Position numbers and translations under genes: made by a program. From Oscillospiraceae bacterium (GTDB taxonomy: Bacteria; Bacillota; Clostridia; Oscillospirales; Oscillospiraceae), in the NCBI GenBank assembly GCA_016286665.1, contig JAEETX010000017.1:1-40083 (forward strand): a stretch of 40,083 bases of DNA. The letters run 5' to 3'. Below the pieces are notes generated by a model that saw only the letters and a program-made list of their open reading frames with translations, was not told where the DNA came from and did no database searches. This document shows positions 24,662-32,724 of the stretch, in pieces; within the stretch, counting starts at the first letter, position 1; each line of letters starts with the position of its first letter.

Positions 24662-25213
24662 TCAGAGGATGCTGCCGTCGGGCCGGAACAGGGGCAGGGG
24701 AGCCAGCACGGTGATATCCGTCCGCTCCGCCGCGTCGCCCTCGGCCAGTACGGCCATTTTGCCGACGATATTCCCCCCGGCTTTGCCCACCAGGGTCTCC
24801 ATGGCCCGGAGACTCTCCCCGGTGGAGATCACGTCGTCCAGAATGACGATCCGTTTCCCCTTCATCCGCTCCGCGTCGGCAGTGTCGATGACCAGGGTTT
24901 GGGTGCCGGCGGTGGTGATGCTCTGCACGTCCACGCGGAAGACGCCGCTCATATAGGCTTTCGCCTTTTTTCGTGCCAGCAGGTAGGGAAGACCGCTCTG
25001 GCGGCTCATCTCATAGATCAGGGGGATGGCCTTTGCCTCCGGCGCGATCAGGTAGTCGCAGGGGGGCAGCCTTTTCAATAGCTCGGAAGCGCAGTGGATG
25101 GTGAGCTCCACGTCGCCGAACATGACGAAAGCGCCGATGGAGAGGTTTTCGTTCAGCGGGCAGATGGGCAGGTCGCGCTTCATTCCGGCGATATCGATGG
25201 TATAGACAGGCAT
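24662..25213 (-). CDS. Phosphoribosyltransferase family protein (adenine/xanthine PRTase-like)
   Basis: A 183-residue type I PRTase. The PRPP loop is VILDDVISTGES, and the upstream block DYLIAPEAKAIPLIYEMSRQ resembles the pattern of adenine and xanthine PRTases (YxxxPExxGxP). These enzymes join a free purine with PRPP to give a nucleotide and pyrophosphate. The hood region is atypical, so the substrate is not certain. It is the first gene of a unit with the GH2 gene; AAGGA lies upstream of the ATG. Confidence 0.85.
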   Translation of the reverse strand: MPVYTIDIAGMKRDLPICPLNENLSIGAFVMFGDVELTIHCASELLKRLPPCDYLIAPEAKAIPLIYEMSRQSGLPYLLARKKAKAYMSGVFRVDVQSITTAGTQTLVIDTADAERMKGKRIVILDDVISTGESLRAMETLVGKAGGNIVGKMAVLAEGDAAERTDITVLAPLPLFRPDGSIL

Positions 25214-25246
25214 CGGAAGTCCTTCTTTCTTATGGATTCTGAGAAA

Positions 25247-25275
25247 AGTATAGCAAACCGGGGCGCATTCTTCAA
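25247..25275 (-). promoter_or_regulatory. Promoter of the phosphoribosyltransferase/GH2 unit
   Basis: Minus strand: TTGAAG (25275-25270), 17-base spacer, TATACT (25252-25247), 33 bases before the ATG at 25213. Confidence 0.6.
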
Positions 25276-25330
25276 CCGGATTTCGAGGATAATCGGGGCG
25301 GAATCTGCGGAGACCGGAGCGGCGCGAGAA

Positions 25331-25364
25331 AAAAACGCCTCCGGGGAAGCTTCCCCCGGAGGCG
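25331..25364 (-). terminator. Terminator of the NlpC/P60 gene
   Basis: Minus strand: a GC-rich stem of 13 bp with one bulged base (25364-25336), followed by a run of at least six T. It begins 14 bases after the stop. Confidence 0.88.
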
Positions 25365-25377
25365 CAGGATCCGTGCC

Positions 25378-26436
25378 TTATTCCGTGATGCGGCGCGCGC
25401 CGTAGTAATAGCTCGTCCAGTAGCTGCCGCTCAGCTCGCTGACGACGATCTCATGGGAGCCGGTGGAGGCATGGATGAATTCCCCGTCTCCGATGTAGAT
25501 GCCCACGTGGCCGATGCTCCAGGTTCCGGGGCTGACGAAAAACACCAGGTCGCCCGGCTCCAGCTTGTCCTTTTCCACATAAACGCCCTGGGTGTACTGC
25601 CCGGAGGCCGTGCGGTTGAGCTTCACTCCGCTGTTCAGGAAGCAGTAGTACACGAGGCCGCTGCAGTCAAACCCGTCGGGAGAAGCGCCGCCGTAGCGGT
25701 AGGGAACGCCCAGGTTTTCCTTCGCCAGGGCGATGACGCTCTGGGCCAGGTCCCCCGTTTCGGGCAGGGCCGCCGTCTCCTCTTTTTCCAGAAGCCGCAC
25801 GTACTCGGCGAAAAGGTAGCCGGTTTTGCCGCTGGCTTCGACCTTGTACCAGTCTCCCTCCAGCGCCAGCACGGTCACCCGACGGCCGGTGCTGAACAGG
25901 GTGTAGACGTCCGACTCCAGGTCAGGCGCGGCGCGGAAGCGGACCAGATCGCGGCTGAGGACGCCGGTGCAGGGGAATTCCTCCTCCGGCTTTTCCTGCT
26001 CCGGCTCAGGTTCCGGTTCGGGCTCAGGATCGGGCTCGGTCTCCGGTTCGGGTTCCGGCTCAGGTTCCGGCTGCGGTTCCGTCTCCGGTTCGGGTTCGGT
26101 TACCGGTTCGGGTTCCGGTGTGGTTTCCGGTTCCGGTGTGGTTTCGGGTTCGGGTTCCGGCTCATACACGGTCAGCTGCTCCAGATACTGGGAGCTCATA
26201 TAGCCCTCTGTGCCGTCCCAGCGGACGCGGCACCATTCGCCCAGGTCCTCCAGGACCTCCACCACCGTGCCCTTGTCCGCGTAGCCCAGGACCTCGGCGT
26301 CCAGACTCGGAGCCGCCCGGAAGCGAAGGGCGACGCCGGTGACCCTCGCGGTGCCCGGTGAAAGGGCCAGGGCCGGGATCGCCAGCAGGAATGCCGCCAA
26401 CAGGATAGTGATAACGATACGAATTGTTTTCTTCAT
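25378..26436 (-). CDS. Secreted cell-wall hydrolase: SH3b, Pro-Glu linker, SH3b, NlpC/P60
   Basis: A 352-residue exported protein. The signal peptide is about 1-25 ([19 protein letters not shown]). An SH3b domain at about 30-88 ([18 protein letters not shown]) precedes a stiff EP/EPEP-rich linker of about 60 residues (about 92-152), encoded by imperfect GGTTCC/GGTTCG repeats. A second SH3b ([16 protein letters not shown]) leads to a C-terminal NlpC/P60 peptidase with catalytic Cys in FDCSGLVYY, His in GHVGIYIG and a polar residue in FIHAS. It should cleave D-Glu-diaminopimelate type bonds in peptidoglycan. The linker resembles those of wall-spanning proteins. The gene follows the small conserved gene by about 30 bases. 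Confidence 0.93.
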   Translation of the reverse strand: MKKTIRIVITILLAAFLLAIPALALSPGTARVTGVALRFRAAPSLDAEVLGYADKGTVVEVLEDLGEWCRVRWDGTEGYMSSQYLEQLTVYEPEPEPETTPEPETTPEPEPVTEPEPETEPQPEPEPEPEPETEPDPEPEPEPEPEQEKPEEEFPCTGVLSRDLVRFRAAPDLESDVYTLFSTGRRVTVLALEGDWYKVEASGKTGYLFAEYVRLLEKEETAALPETGDLAQSVIALAKENLGVPYRYGGASPDGFDCSGLVYYCFLNSGVKLNRTASGQYTQGVYVEKDKLEPGDLVFFVSPGTWSIGHVGIYIGDGEFIHASTGSHEIVVSELSGSYWTSYYYGARRITE

Positions 26437-26466
26437 GTTCTCGTCCTTTGTATTCGCTGTGCTCGT

Positions 26467-26754
26467 TCAGCCTGTCGCCAGCGCTCTTTCCAGCCAGACG
26501 GCGCCCAGGTCCAGTGCAATATAGAAGCCCTCTTTTTCCGCCTTTTTCACAACCCGGTCTCTGGAACGGATGTCCGGATCGGTGAGCTGGAGCTGCACGG
26601 AGACCCGCTTGGCCAGATTCAGGTCCTGCAGCGGCTCCGTGTCCATGATCTGCAGCATCACCACATATTTATCGGACATGTCCCCGTAATAGACCAGATT
26701 GTCTTTCCGGCGAAGGGGGCGGCCTTTATAAGTCAGTTTCTTCGCTTCTGCCAT
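26467..26754 (-). CDS. Small conserved protein, function unknown
   Basis: A 95-residue soluble protein (MAEAKKLTYKGRPLRRKDNL, then YYGDMSDKYVVMLQIMDTE). It is rich in charged residues and looks like a compact alpha/beta domain. I recognise no catalytic motif. ATG 26754 has AAGGAG 8 bases upstream; the in-frame ATG at 26790 has none. It is the first gene of the NlpC unit with its own promoter. Confidence 0.75.
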   Translation of the reverse strand: MAEAKKLTYKGRPLRRKDNLVYYGDMSDKYVVMLQIMDTEPLQDLNLAKRVSVQLQLTDPDIRSRDRVVKKAEKEGFYIALDLGAVWLERALATG

Positions 26755-26798
26755 TGCTCTTCTCCTTGTAGGGAATCCCGCCGTTTTCACAGCGCCTT

Positions 26799-26827
26799 AT
26801 TCTAATCCTTTTTCCCCCCGATGTCAA
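26799..26827 (-). promoter_or_regulatory. Promoter of the small-protein/NlpC unit
   Basis: Minus strand: consensus TTGACA (26827-26822), 17-base spacer, TAGAAT (26804-26799). Confidence 0.7.
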
Positions 26828-26856
26828 GCCATCCGCCGCCCTGACGCGCGGCGGCG

Positions 26857-26889
26857 GAAAAACTGCGGCCCCCGGACCGGGAGCCGCAG
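26857..26889 (-). terminator. Terminator of the IreB gene
   Basis: Minus strand: CTGCGGC ... GCCGCAG stem extended by CCGG pairs (26889-26863), then TTTTT, 15 bases after the stop. Confidence 0.85.
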
Positions 26890-26904
26890 CCCTGCAAAAC
26901 GGTT

Positions 26905-27147
26905 TTATTGATTCAGATAACTGCGCACGAGCTCCTGCAGAAGCTCGTCCCGGTCCAGATGGCTGATGAGCGTCCGCGCATTCTTATAGTTGGTGATATA
27001 AGTGGGGTCTTCGGTGAGGATATAGCCCACGATCTGGTTGATGGGGTTGTAGCCTTTCACCAGCAGGGCGTCGTAGACGGCGGTGATGATCTCCCGCGTC
27101 TCGGTGCGCTTGTCGACGATCCCGAATTTGCGCGTGAATTGATCCAT
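26905..27147 (-). CDS. ireB: IreB-family regulatory phosphoprotein (UPF0297)
   Basis: An 80-residue protein with the family pattern VYDALLVKGYNPINQIVGYI, then LTEDPTYITNYKNARTLI and LDRDELLQELVRSYL. In Enterococcus faecalis IreB is phosphorylated on threonines by the Ser/Thr kinase IreK and affects cephalosporin resistance; in many Firmicutes it sits beside alaS and yrrK. Here it lies alone, with its own promoter and terminator, near pheT. AAGGAGG precedes the ATG. Confidence 0.9.
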   Translation of the reverse strand: MDQFTRKFGIVDKRTETREIITAVYDALLVKGYNPINQIVGYILTEDPTYITNYKNARTLISHLDRDELLQELVRSYLNQ

Positions 27148-27187
27148 GGCACGGCCTCCTTTGCAGGGTCAGTTTTTTATAGACGAT

Positions 27188-27216
27188 AGTATAACCCAAA
27201 AAGCACGCCATGTAAA
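27188..27216 (-). promoter_or_regulatory. Promoter of ireB
   Basis: Minus strand: TTTACA (27216-27211), 17-base spacer, TATACT (27193-27188). It lies just beyond the pheT stop. No terminator separates pheT from it, so read-through is possible. Confidence 0.7.
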
Positions 27217-27224
27217 GAACGGTT

Positions 27225-29606
27225 TCAGCGGATTTTTGCCTGAAGTTTTTCCTCCAAAGCCCGAAGGATCGCCGTCATGACCGGCTCGATCTCCGTGTCC
27301 GTGAGGCTGGAATCCTCCTTGCGGAAGCTGAGGGAGAAGGCCACGCTCTTCTTCCCGGCGGGAATGGGCGCGCCGCGGTAAACGTCGAAGAAGCTGACCT
27401 CCCGCAGCAGCCTGCCGCCGGCTTCGGCGATGCACTCCGTCAGCGCGTGCACGGTGACGTTCTCCTCGCAGACCAAAGCCAGGTCCCGCAGCACGGCGGG
27501 GAAGCGGGGCAGGGGCTGATACAGGGGCTCGGGGGCGCGGCGGTCCCAAAGCAGCTCGAAGTTCAGCTCCGCTGCGGCGGCGGGGGCGCTGATGCCGCAG
27601 CCCTTGCGCACGTTGGGATGCACCTCGCCGAAGGTCCCCAGCACCGTGCCGTCCTCTGCGAGGATATCAGCGCAGCGGCCGGGATGGAAGGCGAAGTGGC
27701 TCTTGTCGGCCTCGTAGCGCACGTTCTTCACCCGCAGCAGCCGCAGCAGGGCTTCCACGCAGCCCTTCAGGGCGAAGAAGTCCGCCCCTTCCCCGTAGAC
27801 GCCCAGGGTCAGGTGCTTTTCCTCCCTGGCGAGGATGTTTCCCGCCTCTTTGAGATAGACCTTGCTCAGATCGAAAAGCTTCACGTCCTTGTTCCGGTGG
27901 GCGGCGTTGAGGCTCATGCACTTGAGGAGGCTGGGCAGAAGGGTGGTGCGCATGATGCCGGTGTCCTCTCCCAGGGGGTTCAGGATGGCAAAGGAATCCC
28001 GCAGGGGGTGGTCCTTGGGCATCCCCGCCAGGTCATAGTCGCTCTGGCCCATGAAAGAATAGGTCAGGGTCTCGCTGAAGCCCATGTCCCGGCAGAGGTG
28101 ACGAACCTCCCGCTCCGTCTGCTGCTTCTCCGTCAGTCCGCCCTGGGCGGTGGTGCCCTTGAAGGAGGTGGCGGGGATCACGTCGTAGCCGTAGAAGCGG
28201 GCGACCTCCTCGGCAATGTCGCTGTAGTGGCTCACGTCGCCGCGCCAGGAGGGAACGGTCATTTCATCCCCGTCGAAGGTGAAGCCCAGGTCCGTCAGCA
28301 CCTTTTTCATGAATGCCGGTTCCGTGTGGACGCCCAGCAGCCGGTCGATCTTCTCCGGCTCCAGCTTCAGCTTCGTGGGAGCGGTATCCCGGGCGATGAC
28401 GTCGATGGTCCCGTCCACCACCTCGCCGGCCCCCAGGAGCTCCACCAGCTCGCAGGCCCGCTCCACGGCGGGCAGGGTGCCCAGAGGGTCCAGCCCCTTC
28501 TCAAAGCGGGAGGAGGCGTCGGTGCGCATGCCCAGGGCAATGGCGGTCCTCCGGATGCTGGGACCGCTGAAATTGGCGGACTCGAAGACCACGGCGCGGG
28601 TATCCTCGGTGATCTCGCTGTTCTGGCCGCCCATGATGCCCGCCAGACCGATGGGCTTTTCTGCGTCGGCGATCACCAGCATGCCGGGCGTGAGCGCGCG
28701 GGGGCTGCCGTCCAGGGTGGCCATCTCCTCGCCCGCCGCAGCGGTGCGCACGACGATGCGGCTGCCGCTAATGCAGCGGTAGTCGAAGGAGTGCATGGGC
28801 TGGCCGTATTCCAGCATGACGTAGTTGGTGATGTCGACGATGTTGTTGATGGGGCGGATGCCGCTGGCGCGCAGCCGCCGCCGCAGCCATTCGGGGCTGG
28901 GGGCGATCTTCACGTTCTTGATATAGCGGGCGGTATAGCGGGCGCAGAGCTCCGGATTGGCGATCTCCACGTCCAGATAATTCAGGATGCTGTCGCCGGA
29001 GCCCTTGACGGCGGGCTCGTGGAGCTTCAGCGCCGTGCCGAAGGTGACGGCGGCTTCCCTGGCGAGACCCCGGACGCTGAGGCAGTCGGGCCGGTTGTTG
29101 GTGATCTCGAAGTCCACCACGCTGTCCCGCAGGCCCACCACATCCCGGATGTCGTCGCCGGGTTTGCAGTCCTCCTGCAGGATGAAGATGCCGTCGGCGA
29201 CGGCGTAGGGATAGTCGTTCACGGTGAGGCCCAGCTCGCCCAGCGAGCAGAGCATGCCCTCGCTGACGACGCCCCGCAGCTTGCCCTTTTCGATCTTCAC
29301 CCCGCCGGGCAGGGTGGATTTGTGCAGCGCCGCGGGCACCAGGTCTCCCTCGCGGACATTCTGGGCTCCGGTGACGATCTGGACGGTCTCCGGCCGCCCC
29401 ACGTCCACCTGGCAGACCCAGAGATGGTCGCTGTCGGGGTGCCGCTCGGTCTTGAGGACCTTGCCCACCAGCACGTTGCTGATCTCGCTGCCCAGCACCT
29501 CCACGCCCTCCACCTTGGAGCCGGACATGGTCATGCGGTCGCAGAATTCCTTGTCGGAAACGTTCACCTCGGTGAACTCGCTGAGCCAATTCCTGGAAAG
29601 TTTCAT
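27225..29606 (-). CDS. pheT: Phenylalanine-tRNA ligase beta subunit
   Basis: A 793-residue beta chain of the (alpha-beta)2 enzyme that attaches phenylalanine to its tRNA. The order is standard: N-terminal tRNA-binding EMAP/OB domain (LVGKVLKTERHPDSDHLWVC), the B3/B4 editing domain (FEITNNRPDCLSVRGLARE), the B5 domain, the catalytic-like core (DIAEEVARFYGYDVIPAT) and the C-terminal FDX-ACB anticodon-binding domain (YQPLPRFPAVLRDLALVCEE). The length is typical. AGGAGG precedes the ATG. It follows pheS by 21 bases. Confidence 0.98.
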   Translation of the reverse strand: MKLSRNWLSEFTEVNVSDKEFCDRMTMSGSKVEGVEVLGSEISNVLVGKVLKTERHPDSDHLWVCQVDVGRPETVQIVTGAQNVREGDLVPAALHKSTLPGGVKIEKGKLRGVVSEGMLCSLGELGLTVNDYPYAVADGIFILQEDCKPGDDIRDVVGLRDSVVDFEITNNRPDCLSVRGLAREAAVTFGTALKLHEPAVKGSGDSILNYLDVEIANPELCARYTARYIKNVKIAPSPEWLRRRLRASGIRPINNIVDITNYVMLEYGQPMHSFDYRCISGSRIVVRTAAAGEEMATLDGSPRALTPGMLVIADAEKPIGLAGIMGGQNSEITEDTRAVVFESANFSGPSIRRTAIALGMRTDASSRFEKGLDPLGTLPAVERACELVELLGAGEVVDGTIDVIARDTAPTKLKLEPEKIDRLLGVHTEPAFMKKVLTDLGFTFDGDEMTVPSWRGDVSHYSDIAEEVARFYGYDVIPATSFKGTTAQGGLTEKQQTEREVRHLCRDMGFSETLTYSFMGQSDYDLAGMPKDHPLRDSFAILNPLGEDTGIMRTTLLPSLLKCMSLNAAHRNKDVKLFDLSKVYLKEAGNILAREEKHLTLGVYGEGADFFALKGCVEALLRLLRVKNVRYEADKSHFAFHPGRCADILAEDGTVLGTFGEVHPNVRKGCGISAPAAAAELNFELLWDRRAPEPLYQPLPRFPAVLRDLALVCEENVTVHALTECIAEAGGRLLREVSFFDVYRGAPIPAGKKSVAFSLSFRKEDSSLTDTEIEPVMTAILRALEEKLQAKIR

Positions 29607-29627
29607 TCTCTTTTCCTCCTATCCCGC

Positions 29628-30656
29628 TCAGGAGAACTGGCGCAGGAAGCGCACGTCGTTTTCAAACATCAGGCGCAGGTCGCTGATGCTGAACCGGCGC
29701 ATGGCCAGGCGTTCCAGGCCCACGCCGAAGGCGAAGCCGCTGTATTCCTCCGGGTCGATGCCGCAGCCGGCCAGCACCCTGGGGTGCACCATGCCGGCCC
29801 CCAGCACCTCGATCCAGCCCTCGCCCTTGCACACCCGGCAGCCCTCGCCGTGGCATTCGAAGCACTGCACGTCCACCTCGCAGCTGGGCTCGGTGAAGGG
29901 GAAGTGGTGGGGGCGGAAGCGGGTGACGGTGTCGGGCCCGTAGAGCCGCTTGAGCATGACGTTGAGGGTGCCCTTGAGGTCGCCCATGGTGATGCCCTTG
30001 TCCACCACCAGACCTTCCATCTGGTGGAACATGGGGGAGTGGGTGGCGTCGATCTCGTCCTTGCGGAAGACCCGGCCGGGGGAGACGATGCGGATGGGCG
30101 GGGTCTGCTTTTCCATGACCCGGACCTGCACGGGGCTGGTCTGGCAGCGGAGATGGACCTTTTCGTCCTCCGTGATGTAGAAGGTGTCCGTCCATTCGCG
30201 GACGGTATGGCCCTCCGGGATATTCAGCCGGTCAAAGTCGTATTCGCTCAGCTCGATCTCCGGGCCCTCGGCCACCTGGAAGCCCATGCCGATGAAAATG
30301 TCCACGCACTCGTCCCAGACGATCTGCAGCGGGTGCCGCGCGCCCAGCTCCACCTTTTTTCCGGGGATGGTCACATCCACGGCCTCCTCCTGCAGCTTCC
30401 GCTCCAGCAGAGCGCTCTGCAGGGCTTCGGTGCGCGCCTTCAGCGCGTCCTCAATGGAAGCGCGGATCACGTTGGCCATCTGGCCGATCTGGGGCCGCTC
30501 CTCGGCGCTGAGGCTGCCCAGCTGCTTCAAAACGGCGCTGAGACTGCCCTTTTTGCCCAGATACTGGACCCGCAGGGCGTCCAGCCCGCTCAGGTCCGCC
30601 GCCTCGCGGATGGCCCTGAGAGATTCCTCCCGGATGCTCTCCAGCTTATTCTTCAT
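29628..30656 (-). CDS. pheS: Phenylalanine-tRNA ligase alpha subunit
   Basis: A 342-residue catalytic chain. It has an N-terminal coiled coil (1-90), a class II core with motif 2 (THSPMFHQMEGLVVDKGI) and motif 3 (GFAFGVGLERLAMRRFSI), and GAGMVHPRVL near the active site. The start at 30656 has GGAGGAAAAGGA upstream and is far better than the in-frame codon at 30779, which lies inside the T-box. Expression is controlled by that T-box through the charging state of tRNA-Phe. Confidence 0.98.
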   Translation of the reverse strand: MKNKLESIREESLRAIREAADLSGLDALRVQYLGKKGSLSAVLKQLGSLSAEERPQIGQMANVIRASIEDALKARTEALQSALLERKLQEEAVDVTIPGKKVELGARHPLQIVWDECVDIFIGMGFQVAEGPEIELSEYDFDRLNIPEGHTVREWTDTFYITEDEKVHLRCQTSPVQVRVMEKQTPPIRIVSPGRVFRKDEIDATHSPMFHQMEGLVVDKGITMGDLKGTLNVMLKRLYGPDTVTRFRPHHFPFTEPSCEVDVQCFECHGEGCRVCKGEGWIEVLGAGMVHPRVLAGCGIDPEEYSGFAFGVGLERLAMRRFSISDLRLMFENDVRFLRQFS

Positions 30657-30699
30657 TCTTCCTTTTCCTCCAAGCAAAGAATCATAAGGCGATGCCGAG

Positions 30700-30737
30700 A
30701 AAAAAAGAAACCTTCCGCCCAAACCATGGGACGGAAA
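30700..30737 (-). terminator. T-box-controlled terminator before pheS
   Basis: Minus strand: a stem of CTTTCCG/CGGAAGG type with CCCA/TGGG on top (30737-30711), then a T-rich tract with seven T. It directly follows the T-box sequence and competes with the antiterminator. Confidence 0.85.
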
Positions 30738-30958
30738 GCTCCGCGGTACCACCCATATTCGCGGCGGGACGCCGCGCACTCCAGGGAACGATCATTCCCC
30801 CGGCCGGTAACGGGGCCAACCGTCGGCCATTACGCCGCAGCTCCCGGGCGAACCAAACGGGGCGCGGATCAGGCGCTTTCAGCCCGGGGCGGCATCCGCC
30901 CCCTGCGCCCGTCTCTGCAAACCGCGAGACCCGTTATTTTCCCGCTCAACGCCATTTT
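30700..30958 (-). ncRNA. T-box leader RNA of pheST
   Basis: The minus strand carries the T-box core GGGTGGTACCGCGG (30753-30740), which pairs in the antiterminator, followed by a terminator (30737-30700). Upstream is a long GC-rich Stem I region, from the promoter near 30964 down to about 30780, with several nested hairpins. The gene order means the specifier should be a phenylalanine codon; TTC occurs at 30852-30850, but I cannot prove that it is the specifier. Uncharged tRNA-Phe would stabilise the antiterminator and switch pheST on. Confidence 0.92.
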
Positions 30959-30963
30959 GGCAA

Positions 30964-30992
30964 AGTATAGCACGTTTGTTTTCGTATTGCAA
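30964..30992 (-). promoter_or_regulatory. Promoter of the pheST T-box transcript
   Basis: Minus strand: TTGCAA (30992-30987), 17-base spacer, TATACT (30969-30964), with TGC before the -10 (extended -10). The -35 hexamer is palindromic and shared with the plus-strand promoter. Confidence 0.75.
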
Positions 30993-31015
30993 TATCGTTT
31001 TTTTCGGATTATACT
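30987..31015 (+). promoter_or_regulatory. Divergent promoter of the 31050 membrane-protein gene
   Basis: Plus strand: the same TTGCAA (30987-30992), 17-base spacer, TATACT (31010-31015), 34 bases before ATG 31050. Confidence 0.7.
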
Positions 31016-31049
31016 ACGGGAAAGCAATGCGGAAACAGAGGAACGGACA

Positions 31050-31598
31050 ATGGCGATCAAGACTTATCACGACGTCTTCGTGGAACAGCTCATCCGGCGG
31101 GAACGGCCGGGGGGCGAATTCCTTTTCAAGTGCGGCGCGGTGCTGCTGGGCCTGGTGCTCATCACGGCGGCGTTCGTGCTGGCGAGAAACTTTTTCCCCT
31201 TCTTCTTCGCGCTCGTGGTCATCCTGGAGTTTTTCGCCTTTGTTTACACCGTGAAGGAGTTCGAGTATTCCTTCATGAACGGGGATGTGGATTTCGACGT
31301 GATCCAGGGCAAGCGGCGGCGGAAGACCGTCTGCTCCTTCAGCTGCCGGGAGGCGGTCCTCATGGCCCCCTGCGAGGGGCACGACGGGGATATGAGCGGC
31401 CATTTCACCCTCCGGCTGGACGCGTCCGTCTCTCCCAAAGCGCCGGACCGCTGGTTCATCATCCTGGAGCGGGAGGACGGGAACCGGGAGCTGCTGATCC
31501 TCAGCCCCAACGCGCGGCTGCTGGCGGCCTTCAAGGGTGCGCTTGGCCGGAAAATGGAATATCAGCTGCCGAAGGAGCATACGGATACGGCAGACTGA
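31050..31598 (+). CDS. Small membrane protein of unknown function (DUF6106-like)
   Basis: A 182-residue protein with two adjacent membrane helices (about 27-45 and 50-68: CGAVLLGLVLITAAFVLARN and FFPFFFALVVILEFFAFVY) and a cytosolic C-terminal domain (YSFMNGDVDFDVIQGKRRRK onwards) that resembles a PH-like/DUF6106 fold. ATG 31050 is preceded by GAGGAAC and a good promoter. It may be transcribed with the following lipoprotein gene. The role is unknown. Confidence 0.75.
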   Translation: MAIKTYHDVFVEQLIRRERPGGEFLFKCGAVLLGLVLITAAFVLARNFFPFFFALVVILEFFAFVYTVKEFEYSFMNGDVDFDVIQGKRRRKTVCSFSCREAVLMAPCEGHDGDMSGHFTLRLDASVSPKAPDRWFIILEREDGNRELLILSPNARLLAAFKGALGRKMEYQLPKEHTDTAD

Positions 31599-31632
31599 GC
31601 GGCCTGCGGGGCCGCCGGAGGAGGCGGTATCC

Positions 31633-32214
31633 ATGGGCCGAGGGCGGCATTGGGCGCTCCTGCTCCTCAGTCTGCTCCTGCTGGGCGGCTGCGGAGGAAG
31701 GAGCCACGGGGAAAAAGCGGCTTTCCTGAAGCTGCGGGCCAAATGGCTGGAGCAGGGCGAAGTGTCCCTGCGAAGCGAGATGCGGGCCGACTGCGGGGAC
31801 CGGGTCTATGACTATCTCCTGCGCTACGAGGGAAGCGGGGAGGGCGGCGTCCTGACGGTGGAGCAGCCCCTGATGCTGGAGGGCGTGGAAGCGGAGATCG
31901 GGGAGAAGGGCGTCACCCTCCGCTATGACGGCTTCCTGCTGGATACCGGAGCCGTCCTGGGCAATCTCAGCCCCCTGGAAGCTTTCCCCCTGCTGATCCG
32001 CTGCTGGCAGAGCGGCTGCGTCACCGCCTGCTGGCGGGATACCTGGGAAGGGGAAGCCTGCCTGGCGGCGGAGTTTGATCTGACAAAGGCCGGAGAGACG
32101 GAAACGCGGCTGTGCCGCAGCTATTTCCGCGCTGCCGACGGCTTCCCGCTGGCGGCGGAGCTTGTGGCGGACGGCTGTACCGTTCTCCTCTGCCGCTTCC
32201 TTCCGGAATCGTAA
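31633..32214 (+). CDS. Lipoprotein, function unknown
   Basis: A 193-residue protein with the signal MGRGRHWALLLLSLLLLGGC, so the lipidated cysteine is C20 in the lipobox LGGC. The mature part is an acidic, beta-rich domain with YLLRYEGSGEGGVLTVEQPL, probably facing outward. GGAGGAGG precedes the ATG by about 10 bases. It follows the 31050 gene by 34 bases in the same orientation, so the two probably share the divergent promoter. I recognise no family. Confidence 0.8.
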   Translation: MGRGRHWALLLLSLLLLGGCGGRSHGEKAAFLKLRAKWLEQGEVSLRSEMRADCGDRVYDYLLRYEGSGEGGVLTVEQPLMLEGVEAEIGEKGVTLRYDGFLLDTGAVLGNLSPLEAFPLLIRCWQSGCVTACWRDTWEGEACLAAEFDLTKAGETETRLCRSYFRAADGFPLAAELVADGCTVLLCRFLPES

Positions 32215-32229
32215 ATCAAGCGGTATAAT
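32201..32229 (+). promoter_or_regulatory. Possible promoter of the mazF-like gene
   Basis: A consensus -10 TATAAT (32224-32229), 17 bases after a weak -35 (TTCCGG, 32201-32206). It overlaps the lipoprotein stop. Confidence 0.45.
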
Positions 32230-32306
32230 ATCCGCCCCAGCGTGGAAGAATCAGAATGCCGGACATAAAATGGATCGGCAATCTGAATCGGCGGAGCGTG
32301 AAAAGA

Positions 32307-32678
32307 ATGCTGGGGACCGTCAGAAGAGGCGATATCTATTATGCGGACCTGAGCCCCGTGGTGGGCAGCGAGCAGGGCGGGATGCGGCCTGTACTTATCG
32401 TGCAGAACGATATCGGCAACCGCTATTCGCCCACCGTGATCGCAGCGGCCATCACTTCCCAGACCGGGAAAGCCCGGCTGCCAACCCATATCACCCTGCA
32501 GGGCGCCGGCTGCGGCCTGACGAAGGACAGCGTGATCCTGCTGGAGCAGATCCGCACCATCGACAAAAAACGCCTGCGGGAACGCATGGGAAAACTGGAC
32601 GAAGATATGATGAGCCGGGTGGACGACGCCATCGCCGTGAGCTTTGGCCTGGGAAACGCCGGGAGCGCCACATCCTGA
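32307..32678 (+). CDS. mazF: MazF/PemK-family mRNA endoribonuclease toxin
   Basis: A 123-residue protein with the family hallmark [20 protein letters not shown], then [18 protein letters not shown] and [20 protein letters not shown]. It matches Firmicute NdoA/MazF closely, and the catalytic R and T/S positions (RPVL.., TSQTG) are present. MazF cuts mRNA at short motifs. The start at 32307 fits the family N-terminus; an ATG at 32256 would add 17 residues. No antitoxin gene (normally just upstream) is visible: the upstream gene is a lipoprotein and the downstream one is secreted. Confidence 0.92.
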   Translation: MLGTVRRGDIYYADLSPVVGSEQGGMRPVLIVQNDIGNRYSPTVIAAAITSQTGKARLPTHITLQGAGCGLTKDSVILLEQIRTIDKKRLRERMGKLDEDMMSRVDDAIAVSFGLGNAGSATS

Positions 32679-32724
32679 ACCGGGGGACCTGTCAGGGCCC
32701 CCGCGACGAAAGAGAGAAAGCAGC

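Noticed and set aside
25988-26165. Low-complexity GGTTCC/GGTTCG tract considered as a non-coding repeat
   Set aside because: It encodes the Pro-Glu linker between two SH3b domains of the NlpC/P60 protein, in frame throughout.
27447-31598. A plus-strand open frame of 1,383 codons opposite pheS and pheT
   Set aside because: It mirrors the codon pattern of the well-supported synthetase genes in high-GC DNA and yields a His/Ala/Gln/Val-rich protein with no family features. Only its last 549 bases (from 31050) are a real gene with promoter and ribosome site.
32681-32703. CGGGGG/CCCCCG inverted repeat before the secreted-protein gene
   Set aside because: Short stem, no U-tract, and it lies at the ribosome-binding region; too weak to call.
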